A model generated the notes under the pieces. It did not search any database. It worked only from the letters and a program-made list of their open reading frames with translations, and had not been told where the DNA came from. Both the position numbers and the translations under genes were made by a program. A stretch of 64,000 bases of DNA from Myoxocephalus aenaeus (taxonomy: Eukaryota; Chordata; Actinopteri; Perciformes; Cottidae). The stretch is from positions 6,176,501 through 6,240,500 of the forward strand of contig JBAMJR010000039.1 of assembly GCA_038501785.1 (NCBI GenBank), read 5' to 3'. Positions 27,901 through 38,786 of this stretch are shown here, one piece after another. Position 1 is the first letter of the stretch; every line of letters begins with the position of its first letter.

Positions 27901-29178
27901 TGATCTAACTATTCTGAAAAAAACGTAAAGGGGAAAGATTCATTTATTTGCCCTTTTTAATGACTTCAGTATGATTACTTTAAAATGATTACTGCCTCTA
28001 ATGATATGAATTGAACACATAAGCCCCAAAACCAACAAAAGGCAGTAAATGGTTATGAGCCCAATATATAGCAAAATAAATCAATAAGTAATATTTAGTT
28101 TTGTTGAATAATTCATAGTGTGTGTAAAAATAAATGGAAAGCCTTTAACCTCCAATCAGTGGAGTGGAAAGAGTACCTTTCTCTTCTTATTTTGTAACCC
28201 ATTACTTGTCCTTTGTTTTGGGATTTGGCCCACATTTATTCATAAATATATTTCCTTTTTTCCATCCAAAACAAAACATTAGCAAAAATAAAGTGTGTAT
28301 ATTTATATGATGTCCAAGACAACGATTGATCCAGAGCAGTGTGTGTATTTAAAGGTATAAAGAGTATAAAGCTTAATATTTGAATTAACCACCTGTATTG
28401 TTTTATACCATAACATTGGATTGGGTAAAGAATAGTGGAATTTTACTGGTATTGGTATCGACTACTTTCCTTAATTATTCATTCACTTATATTTTATTTT
28501 ATAATTGCTAAATGCAGTATATTCTTACCTTTTACTACCTTTTTGTAATTTTTGGCGCTCCCAAATGTATTAAAACACATAGTTACTTTCACACAATCAA
28601 TCATTTTATTTTTTATTTTAACTTTAATTTTTATTTTCTGTAGATCCAACTGTAAATATCCAATACACCCAATTGTAAAATTTGTATTGCACTCTGTTTC
28701 ATGTTTATCGTTAAATGTTTATATTTAAATGTTATGCACCTCCCGCCAGGACAAATTCCTTGTTTGTGTAAACTTACTTGGCAATAAATGGTTCTGATTC
28801 TGATTCTGATATAATTTTCTTGATCTTGTTTCTTTTACCCAGGTGCACGTTGGAGGCAGCGTGGCAGCCCTGGGCGGTAAATTATACGTGTCCGGTGGTT
28901 ATGACAATACGTTTGAGCTGTCAGACGTGGTGGAGGCCTTCGACCCGACCACCCGCTCATGGACTCTTGCTGGACGACTACCTCAGCCGACCTTCTGGCA
29001 CGGCAGCGTCAGCATATTCCGCCAGTTCATGCCCCAAATGTCCATTGCATTTGAACCCACTGAGATACCCGAGTCCAACGCCATCCACCTGCATCGTCAC
29101 CATCGTCACCAAGCGCTCCAGAATCTCAACAACAATATCAACCAAAACCAGAACCAGGATGTGAACCCAGCACACTGA
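24963..29178 (+). CDS. KLHL21: Kelch-like protein 21 (BTB-BACK-Kelch CUL3 adaptor)
   Basis: Coding exons are 24963-25989, 26785-27190, 27666-27738 and 28843-29178, all with GT-AG junctions and intact frame, giving 613 aa (human is about 597). BTB lies at roughly residues 30-130, BACK at 138-240, and six Kelch repeats run from about 287 to 560. Diagnostic stretches match human KLHL21 nearly identically, for example [54 protein letters not shown] and [17 protein letters not shown]. Family knowledge: KLHL21 recruits CUL3 ubiquitin ligase to Aurora B/chromosomal passenger complex at the spindle midzone and is needed for cytokinesis. The start ATG has A at -3 and G at +4 and sits just after a splice acceptor (exon from 24902), so a noncoding first exon exists upstream. 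The C-terminal tail is rich in His, Asn and Gln and differs from the human tail. It converges on ZBTB48. Confidence 0.97.
27296..27420. repeat. hAT-like repeat fragment in KLHL21 intron 2
   Basis: Phrases GTACTTGTACTTTACTTGGGTA and CTACTTTATACTTCTAGTCC are shared with the copy at 20562. Only one end region remains. Confidence 0.6.
28690..28811 (+). repeat. LINE-type 3' tail in KLHL21 intron 3
   Basis: It has GGACAAATTCCTTGTTTGTG, then TTGGCAATAAATGGTTCTGATT and a short (TTCTGA)n tail. This is a recurrent 3' end of teleost non-LTR elements. It ends about 30 bp before the last KLHL21 exon. Confidence 0.6.
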
Positions 29179-30240
29179 GTTAGGACCTAGCAACTCCTGT
29201 TACACTTTCAATCTGTTCTCTCTCTCATTGTAGCGGTCTATTGCCTGGGTTAGAGAAGGGCCTGGTGTTTCTCGACCCCGTTTGGTCTCACTGTGTGAGA
29301 GACGGACCCGAATGTATACTAAAGTTAAGGGAAGCCACTACCTTCGAGTTGATGGTGGGGAAGTTAACCAAATCAAACAGTTAGTCCTCAGGGTCAGGTT
29401 GTGCTCAATCTGATTAGTTTGTAGGATGTGCTGTCTGACCTTGTTGGAAATCAAGTGTTTGTAGTTGTTCTGAACAGCTATACTTGAAGGCGGAGTGAAA
29501 AGCTGGCCATCAAAAGGGGGATGGATATTCTTTATCTATGTGACAGTCTTTTTCTGGAAGGCATTCCTAGTGCTGCACTTGTTTGTTGACATGAAAAGTG
29601 ACAACAATAGTCAAAAAAGAGAGCACCTCGACACAGCAAAACAATCATGGGGATGTGTGAATGTTATGTGATAGTTGATTTTGGGAAGTTACACAAGTGG
29701 GAGGTTGCATACTGGTAGCTTCATCCTGGACATCTTTTTGTCTTGTAAAACCAAAATAGACTCTTTAACACTTTCAATACTGCATTCATGCACCTTTGTG
29801 TCTTTTGTCCAAGTATTTTGTTCTAGTGCAGAGTCATTTCATCATTTTGTGCATAAAGCAGTGATGGGTTTATAACTTTCCCCTGATGACAGAGAGCATA
29901 AATATAAAACGTAACTACGATTGGTAGCTGCGGTGGTTGTTTCCCCCCCCATTGGCCACAAGGGGCAGCAGCAAGTCCATTCCACAATTAGAAACTTAGA
30001 AAAGCTGGACAAAGGTGACCTTGTTTACTGTATGATTTGGAGAAAGAGAAAGAGAAAAGACTCACAGGATGAAGTCTAGCTGGTTAACTTCCCCACCTTC
30101 GACAAAGAGCAGCACACAGTCTGAACTGGGCAAAGTGTTTCTGTGTACTGTAATATTTGTTCAGAAACAGCAATAATCTGTTTACATTCCAAAAATGACA
30201 GTAATCACAATTAATATACATACACACACTCAAACTATCT

Positions 30241-30242
<2 letters not shown>

Positions 30243-30278
<36 letters not shown>
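30243..30278. repeat. (TA)n array
   Basis: About 18 TA units in the probable KLHL21 3' UTR. Confidence 0.95.
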
Positions 30279-30283
<5 letters not shown>

Positions 30284-31412
30284 GATAGTTTGAAGCTTCA
30301 GAGCTTTGTTCATAACATTGACATTAAATTCAAATCAACATTTGAATGCTGCGCAGCGGTTTTGTTTTTTTGCATATATTCACTGTGTTAAAATGTCTTC
30401 ACAGTTGCAGATAAAGATTAGGGTACACTAATATTATAACTCCAGAGCAAGTCCAAACGTTAAAATTGATTGAAATTCAATCCATATTTGTTGCCGTTTA
30501 TTCTTCCACAAACATTTTCGCTGGGGTCAAAAGTCGGTATGCTCTCCCGCTGGCCATACACAGAGGGAGGCATGCACCTGTTTGAACGGGTCCATCTAGC
30601 ATCAATAAATTACATTTGTATGACAACAATCACTATTTTTAAATTGGGGGAGCATGTCATAAAACATGACAACAGAAATTTGAAGCGTGATTCAAAAACT
30701 AAAATAGAAGCTTGAAATATGAAAAGGGCATTCGGTGCCGAACTACTAAACAGATACATATGGCTCGATAGGCTGTGCGGAGTAAGACTGATCTTCTGTC
30801 GTCGGCTTTCAGAATGGTTGCGTGTGATGTTGACTTGTACTGGGCTTGAGATTCTGCTGCTAGCGATAAATTAGGCATCTCCTTGTCCTGACGCTTTAAC
30901 CGCCTATATCAGCATTTTTAACCACCAGTCAAAGGTGCATGAAGAATTTTCTTTAAGAATTGTATTTACGGACATTTGTATGTTTATTTAAGGATATATG
31001 TGTGCTGTGGTTGCTTAAGATGTTCCCGCCTTTCAGTTGCATTAAGAAAGTAACGCTTCGTAAATGTGGGTCGCCAGTAACTGGAAGTGCAAAAGAATCT
31101 CAATTTTGTTTTCATGTAATTTAGCTTTAGTGGTTTTATGGTATTGTTTATGCATCGTTTTTATCATCGTCTTAGTTTTCATACAAGTTTGTGATGTTGA
31201 ATCGATTTTTGTAACCTCACGTACTATGTTTGTAAAATGTTTACAGTGCGGTTACTGTAAATTAAACTGCAGGCTGGAGTCGCATTTGATGAGATCTTAG
31301 CAGGTTGCTAATGAACTTCTTATAAACAATGGACAGTAGTTGCAGCTGAGTGTGAAAATATTTTTTATAAATAGCAAGAGGAAGCTAATGCGGACACTTG
31401 TAAAAGTCGTAC

Positions 31413-31414
<2 letters not shown>

Positions 31415-31467
<53 letters not shown>
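31415..31467. repeat. (TA)n array
   Basis: About 26 TA units between the converging 3' ends of KLHL21 and ZBTB48. Confidence 0.95.
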
Positions 31468-31470
<3 letters not shown>

Positions 31471-31884
31471 AACAAATAAAATAACTTGTGCAGTGTCTTC
31501 ATTCCAATAAGACTCGGCTGTTTCGCTGCTTTCGTCATGTGAGTGGTAGCGATCTTCTCATCCTGAAAGACAACAAGTGTATTTCCAAAAATGCAGTAAC
31601 AAAACTGAGCTGCACAGAGGATAGTTTATTACTGATTTTCCAGAGTCTAACTGCTTTTATCATTGATAAAAGGGGGCTCAATCAAATAAAGATATGGTTT
31701 CATATTCATGCATCCTTCACACGCATGCAGCTCATTTACATTCAACTACTTAAAGCGTGAGAACTATTTGCTGCTCTTCTGGAAATGTCTTTCCATCACA
31801 TGTAGGTGCTCCTCATTAAGGAAGTGGTCTTCACAGTAACATCCACTCTGAGTCGGTTGCACACAGTCTCTGGTCTTTCAGTCC

Positions 31885-33230
31885 TCAGGTCTTTGTCTCT
31901 GGTATATTCTCAACCATTTCCTCCATGTCCATCGTGGACTCGTACGCCTCGGTGACCAGCGGTGTTTGCTGCAAGACTTCTGGCACAGAGAAGCTCTCCG
32001 CCGCCTCAACATGTCCCAGGTTCTGGTCGGACACCACCTCCTCCATTCCCGCGCTGCTCGACTCAATCATCACGCTCACGACGCAGCTAGGAGCGAGGCC
32101 CGCCCCCGAGTCGGGCTGTGCGTTGGTGGATTCCTGTCCGTCAGCGGTCTCCTCTGCGATCACCGCGTCTTGCGCTTCCTTCGTTGCGTCGTTCTCACCG
32201 GGACTCTCGCCGTCCACTTCCTGCACGATGACGTTCCTCAGTTTTCTCTGCCGCGGGTTGTAGTTCTCGGTGCGTTTGTGGATTTGAATGTGTCGTCGCA
32301 AGTGTGCCTGGAAGAGGAAGCATATAGAGATGTGGGGGTCAAAACCAGTCAGTTAATTGATTAGTCAATGAACAGACAATTAATAATCAAGTTAAAAGCC
32401 AAATACCCCTTAGTTTAATCTTCTTTACTTTTCTTTGTTTGTTTTGTGAACTGAATGTATTTTTATTTATTTTTGGATGCATATTTTTTTAATGTATTTT
32501 TTGGTTAGAAAGTAAAACAGACAAACTGTCACGTAAGAAAATTAAATAAACCAAAATAAATAAGAATTACAAATGTCTTAGATAGCCATATACGCCCGAA
32601 TTTTATGAAGAAAAAGTGCAACATTAATTAATTCAAACTGATCTTTTAACCAGAGATACATTATCCAGTTTTTGCAACTGTAATGCCTTTTAACCAAAAT
32701 GCCCCAAAAATGCAGATGTTATAGCCTCTCAAATCTGAATATTTGCTGTTTTGCTCCATCTTCTGCAATAGTAAACTAGTGTGTAGCAGAATAAGAGTAA
32801 CCAAAAGTGTGAATAATTGTTGTTAGCCCTTCTAGCGACCCTACCTGTCGAGTAAACTTGTAGCCGCAGTCGATGCACTCAAACTTCCTCATGCCCTTAT
32901 GCCGACGCAGGTGAACACGAAGCTGCTCCCTCGCTGAAGAAGGCAAACACCACAAGAGTAGTCGCATTAGTGTGTGACTCCGTGCTCATCAGGGCACACT
33001 GTATAGTCAACATGCTATAGATTTTACCTTTGAAGGTTTTGCCACATATGTGACAGCAGTGGGGACGGCCCTCCTCGTGTTTGCTGGCCTTGTGGCGGAC
33101 GAGGGCGCCTTTCTCTGTGAAGCGCTGCTCGCAGACATCACAGCCAAAAGGACGCTCACCAGTGTGAGTCCGGTGGTGTTTATCTAGACTTGCTGGTATT
33201 AAAAAGACAGTAATTAATACAATACACACG

Positions 33231-33327
<97 letters not shown>

Positions 33328-36325
33328 TATTATTTATATTTGTTAATCTAACCCAGGGATTTTCAAAGTCTGTCAAAAACTAAATTGACTGCAACACAAA
33401 CAAAGTTGATATTAATGGATTTTTTCACTCCAATTACAATCTTGCTCTAAATATTTTGAACTACAATTCCCATAGTGCCGTTGGGGATGTAAACAAAAAG
33501 CATAATGTGGCAGTGGATTCAGTGAGTTACACAGTGGGCTACAACTATTTTAGACTATTTGTATGGATTTTGGAAAATTGGCACCAATAAAAGCATGATG
33601 ATTAAAAAAAAGCATGATCTATTATTTATTTTGGTTTGTAATGTATCCACGGATGTATATACTACCACTCTATTACTTTGATACTGAGGAAAACTAAAAC
33701 AAATGGTGATTCTCAGGCACCTCTGGAGTAGTTGGAGCATCTTTTTTTTACATTTTCTTGGCGGATTTATGGGATGTTTATTCACGGTGGACATTAGAGG
33801 TACTGGCATCCTCTGGAAGTGTCAGTACCTTTATAAGAGAAGGGGTTGCCATTTTTGACTCAAATTGCCTCCATGAGCCGTGTGTGTGATCTAATCTAGA
33901 CAACATAGTTGGCACTCTGAGTTTCTTCTGAAAGAAAAGTGCGTTTAAAAATGAAATCTATTATTATTATTATTATTATTATTAGTTGTGTTCACAGTGA
34001 TGAAGGCGGCAGCAGACCAGGAAGGATGGCTGGTACCTTGCGTCCTGAAGGTTTTGCCACACAGATGGCATTGGTAGGGCCTCTCGCCACTGTGAATACG
34101 CAGATGCATGTTTAGGTTGTTCTTCTGGGTGAATGCATGGCCACATACGTTACAGACAAAAGGGCGCTCATTTCTGTAAAGCAAAACAAAAGAGACTCAG
34201 ACAATCTGCACAAACGCTATCACAGTTGAAAACTGATTTGATCTCATTTTATTTAAAAGGCTTGTGGTAGAGAGATGTTCGGTCCCTCTAGTGTGATGAA
34301 ACCAGACAAAAGAAAACATGTTGCAGTACCTGTGAATGGCTTTAATATGCATCTGCAGGCCGTTTCGACTCGAGGCTCGATGGCCACACTCCTCGCACAC
34401 AAACGGCTTTTCGCCTCGATGTTTGGCTGCTTCGTGCACACGCAGCTCTGTCCGGGTTAAGAAGGTTTTGGGGCACTGGGGACACTAAAAAGTTAAAAAA
34501 AAATGGAACAGAATGAAACAGGCTTATACCTTAGATTCAAAGGGGAAAATATAAGAAGCATAAAATCACTATGTCCTGTCAGTACATCACCAGAAAATAG
34601 TGGTCTCATTGAAATACAATCAGGAAAACCTACTTTATGTGGTTTGGGATAACCATGGACCTTCATCATGTGAATTGTCAAGTTTTTCTTGTGCATAAAT
34701 TGTTCAGGACACGTTGAACACTGAAAAAAATGACACCATGTCAATAATATTTGTAGGAACTCGTTTTAGATTTGATATAATGATGCTGTGTATATTCTGC
34801 AGTACCTTGTGGGGCATATCTCCTGTGTGGGACACGACGTGCAAACGTAGCTCTTCTTTTCCGTTAAACGTTGAAGAGCATGTCACGCAGGTGTACGTCT
34901 GTAAATTTCACACAGCACAAAAAAATTCAGTTTGAAACACTTTCTAGGATCTTACTTGATATTGAAGACAGAATTCAGAGGTACTCGCCTGTACTTTGGC
35001 ACAGTCTCTGATCTCATGTAGCAGAAGATTCTCCTTCCTGAAGTACCTCTTTCCACACTTGAGGCAACCAAAGGGCCTCTCCCCTGTGTGCCGCCTGCGG
35101 AAGGAGACACATTGGTTGGCTATTCTTTCAACAGTTGTTTGAAGTGAAAATACCCAAGTATCTATACCTGTTGTGGACTTTGAGATAGTATTTGCTCTTG
35201 AAGGATTTTTCACAGATGGGACACTCCACGGAATCCTTCTTGGAGTCTTCTTCCACAGCCTCGCCATTCTCGTTTCGGTCCGTTTTACTCTGGACTTTGC
35301 TCTTCCGTGCCGTTGATGTTGATGGGGCTGAGGAAATGGGCTCTTCGACAGGCACATACTCCTCATCTGTGTCTTCAGTGATCCCCTCAAAATCCCCCAC
35401 ATCGTCCTCTTCTTCTTCTTCTTCTTCTTCTTCTACTCCCTCTAATACCTGGCTAACACCGTTGTCGTTTATGTCAATCTGCAAGTCAGTTATCTGCAAA
35501 TAGCACAATACAAGTGTCATAATAATGAACACCATATTCATCGTTAAAAGCATCATAATTTGCACTTGCAGTTACATGTAGCAAAAGTTCAATCACTGTA
35601 AAACTGTATTTTACCTCAGTTTCACCACTTGACTGATCTGGGGTCCGGTTCCCCTCGACATCCTCACCACTTTCTGTCTCCGTGGGAATAAGCAGAGCCT
35701 TCTTGCTGACTTTTTCAGGGGCTGTAACATCTGTGGTGGGGCTCTCGACAGTCACCAGTCGCCTGGGGCCCTTCACTACACGACCAGAGCGGGTGGTGGT
35801 GGTAGTAGTGGCGGACGAGATACAGTTAGGTGTGGCAGTATCAATACTGGACTCATCTTGCGTGACTGTAAGCAAGTTCTCTTCTTTGACTGAACAATAA
35901 GGGGTTGTATCTGATGGAGCCTTTCTAGGTCTGCCTCTTTTGCGCTTGAAAGGCACAGGATCCACAGAAGTTTCCTTAAACTGCTGGCAGAGTGTGAGTG
36001 CTTCCGGCACACACAGGCTGGCCGCTGCATGCCGCACCTTCTCGAGGTTGTCGGGTTCCAACTTCAGCTCTCCGGTGTAGACAAAGTTCAGGAGCAGCTC
36101 CAGGCCGTCGTTGGGACACTCCTGCAGGCAGAACTCCATGCACGATGCAGCGGGCATGTTGGACTGTTGGAACAGTTCACTGAAACAGGCAAGGATGTTG
36201 CGATGGGCCAAGTAGACCACCCCGCCTCCTACATTTAACACAGCATCACAAAACCTCCCTACTGCCCTCTGCTGGTTCAGGGAGGACAGGACACGCAGTG
36301 CATGGTTGCTCTCTGCTGCAGGCAT
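31885..36325 (-). CDS. ZBTB48: Zinc finger and BTB domain protein 48 (telomere zinc finger-associated protein, TZAP)
   Basis: Coding exons, in order on the minus strand, are 36325-35615, 35493-35168, 35094-34989, 34898-34806, 34720-34634, 34484-34330, 34173-34037, 33192-33028, 32933-32845 and 32307-31885, giving 763 aa (human 688). BTB lies at about residues 5-117, an AT-hook-like KRKRGRPRK at 127-135, a run of nine Glu at 258-266, and 11 C2H2-type fingers at 328-633. Finger 2 ends in Cys (HEIRDC), as in human. Signature segments such as [37 protein letters not shown] and [12 protein letters not shown] identify the gene. Family knowledge: TZAP binds TTAGGG repeats through finger 11 and the basic arm after it, limits telomere length, and is also a transcription factor. 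The start is the ATG at 36325, just after acceptor CTCATTCAG (exon from 36351). Intron 3 uses a GC donor. Confidence 0.97.
33234..33322. repeat. (TA)n array in a ZBTB48 intron
   Basis: About 44 uninterrupted TA units, only about 40 bp from the acceptor of ZBTB48 coding exon 8 (exon starts at 33192 on minus). Confidence 0.97.
33958..33984. repeat. (TTA)n array in a ZBTB48 intron
   Basis: Nine TTA units, about 50 bp beyond the donor of coding exon 7. Confidence 0.95.
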
Positions 36326-36351
36326 CCCTCCGGTTTCACTGAAGTCTGCTG

Positions 36352-38729
36352 CTGAATGAGACACAAGGACATTATCCTGTATGTATATAAAGTTACTTCA
36401 CTTACTATTTGTAACCTTAATACACAATTTATAGTAACAGTTTAGATTAGGGCTGCAAACAGTGACTACTGTTTATTTTGTATTATTATCGATTTAGCTT
36501 TGTCCATAAAACATTTCCCAGAGCCCAACATGACATCTTCAATATCCTTGTTTCATTTGGCTATCATTTCTAAACCCAAAGATGATTAGTTTATTATCAC
36601 GTGTCAAAGGAAAGTAGCAAATACACACATCTGAGAATATCAAATTTGAAAAATACTTGGTATTTTTTTGTGAAAGAAACAAATGAAGTGAGTAACAATT
36701 GTCAGTAACGTTATATATATTTGCTTTCAGTAGACTAACCATTTACACTCTAATACAGAGGTTGTATGTTTAAACATGTTTCTATTTCACCTTCTTGCCT
36801 GTACATTATATAGCTGTATAGTATGTTTGCTTATCTCTGTTAGCTTGCTGTCCTGATTGTAGCTGTATATCTATTCTCTTAGAGCTCAATTAATCAATTA
36901 GTCAATCAACAGAACTAATAGAACTATTTTGGTTATTGATTATTTTTTGTATATTTGATATTATTTGCCTTAAAAAGAACTGAATAACTCTGAGTTTTGG
37001 ACTGATGGTTAGATAAAACAGGACTAATTAATATTGAAAACAATCGCTGGTTGCATTGTATTGCCAGACACAAGATAAGATCAAATAAGACACGCAGTGT
37101 CAACAATATCAAAAAGGTAACTTTAGGGGCCATATATGTATGAGAAGTAACACTAATTCTAATACTGATCATTTAAAATATGACGCCGGAAATACGTGTA
37201 CTACTATATAGTGCAATTGAAATGACAAAATAACAGTGCATACCCGAAACCTTAACATTTTTAATAAGTGTTTGATTATTTTGGAGAGCTTGATATCATC
37301 ATGTCTAGTTTCCTATAGTCTTACAAGTTAAGATAACTAAATGACATGTGTGTCAGTGATACATCTACGTGAAATATATTGATTTTTGAGTTTTCTCGTA
37401 GACTAATATTTTCCTAGACTGCTCATTTTGTGTGATGTTGACACTGATTGAAATTAAATGTTTGCAAACCCCGACCTGCCCAAGTTACGCACCTCAACGT
37501 TTATTTCCTTGCACACATTTTAACACGATCCCTTAGCGAGGTACGCACCCGACAGCTGCACTCTGAGACTCACATCTGCAGGATCGATGAAAACTGATTA
37601 TTTATCTCTTATATTTTTAAGCTGCACCTGCATCGGATGCACTGTAAATTGATTGAAAACGTAGCAAAGCCGCTACATGCTTCGTTTTCGTTTCTTGTAG
37701 GGCCCTAACAATTGTGTAAGGAAGAGGATGTGACGCTGTTTACGCGACAGAAACCCAGGGAAAGGTACTTGTTGTCCATTATTAAACATCCAGATGCACA
37801 CCGGTAAACACAACATAGCCCGCTGTATCATTGTTATTTGTAGCTGCATTCATTTTTATAAATTACTATCTGTCTTTGAATAGGATAAATACAATATAAT
37901 AGTTATGCCTAATAACATAAACGTAAATAATAAAACTCCGGGTTAAATCATAGTCGACCATCAAGACGCGACGTCTGTTGGTGGCTCACACATGTAGGGT
38001 AGCCTATTAGCACCGCCTCGGTAACAGCTAACCACTTTGTTGGCTTCACTTTAACCAATTATAAATGTTGTCTATTTAAAAAGAACATTAAGAATCATCT
38101 CTACGGTTCCGCGTTGTTTTTTTCTCCCAAGCAGGGGTACGTTTTCTCCATCTGATTGCAAAAATATTAGCGAACAGTTAGCATAGCTGTCAGGTAACTT
38201 CACGCCAAGTTTAACATTCATTGTTGTCTGACAGCTGGTTCCTCTTTGTAGTGTACGCATGTATGCATGTATTCATTGCCCAGCATCCCATGTTGACAAA
38301 CAAACGTACAATGTAAGAAGTGCCACGTTAGAGCTAACATTAGCTCGTGGTACGTTGCAGCGTGGTTAGCTTAGCTTTAAACCGCTTTCGATTTGCTGCA
38401 AAAATCGAGCTAGCTGGCTAATTTGGTTTAAAAAAAAAAGAATGACGTTATTGTCCGTGGCAAATGGCATTACTTAGGTACATTTACGCAAGCACTGTAC
38501 TTTTTTGTAAAGCACTTTGAGCTGCATGTCTTGTATGACATGTGATGTTCAAATACACTTTATTATTATCATTTTTATTACGTTAAATGTCTACCTCTTT
38601 AACCACATGTTATCAATCAGTTTAGGGTTAGGTTAATTTAGTAAATGATAATTGTCCTTGTTTGTGGAGATAACGTTATAGTGACACCTGTCCTTTCAAA
38701 TGCTAATTTTCTTGCCTCTCTCTTTGCAG
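36352..38729. promoter_or_regulatory. Divergent promoter interval between ZBTB48 and NOL9
   Basis: The two genes start head to head, about 2.4 kb apart between their first coding exons. Both coding starts follow a splice acceptor (36352 on minus, 38729 on plus), so each has at least one noncoding exon in this interval. The segment near 37.45-37.8 kb is richer in CpG. It offers donor-like signals: minus GTGCGTAAC near 37490, and plus AAAG/GTACTT near 37764. A shared bidirectional promoter there is inferred. No TAS1R1 coding sequence lies here. Confidence 0.45.
38500..38582 (+). repeat. LINE-type 3' tail
   Basis: GTAAAGCACTTTGAGCTGCA followed by ATTATTATCATTTTTATTA is a typical teleost non-LTR retroelement tail. 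It lies upstream of the first NOL9 coding exon. Confidence 0.6.
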
Positions 38730-38786
38730 GCTCACCCCTTCTGTTTTTCATCAGCACCCACATGAATAATTGTTGAATACAGGATC

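Larger units (their letters stand above)
29179..31884. other. Convergent 3' flanks of KLHL21 and ZBTB48
   Basis: This holds the 3' UTRs of two converging genes. Candidate poly(A) signals are AATAAA at 30604-30609 on the plus strand (KLHL21) and AATAAA on the minus strand at 31625-31630 (ZBTB48). There are two (TA)n arrays. No further coding sequence is convincing. Confidence 0.5.

Noticed and set aside
31925..32364. Plus-strand frames of 112 and 132 codons
   Set aside because: They are antisense shadows of the last ZBTB48 exon.
36326..36364. Upstream extension of the ZBTB48 start
   Set aside because: The frame there begins with GTG, not ATG, and crosses a clear acceptor (CTCATTCAG). The ATG at 36325 aligns with the human start.
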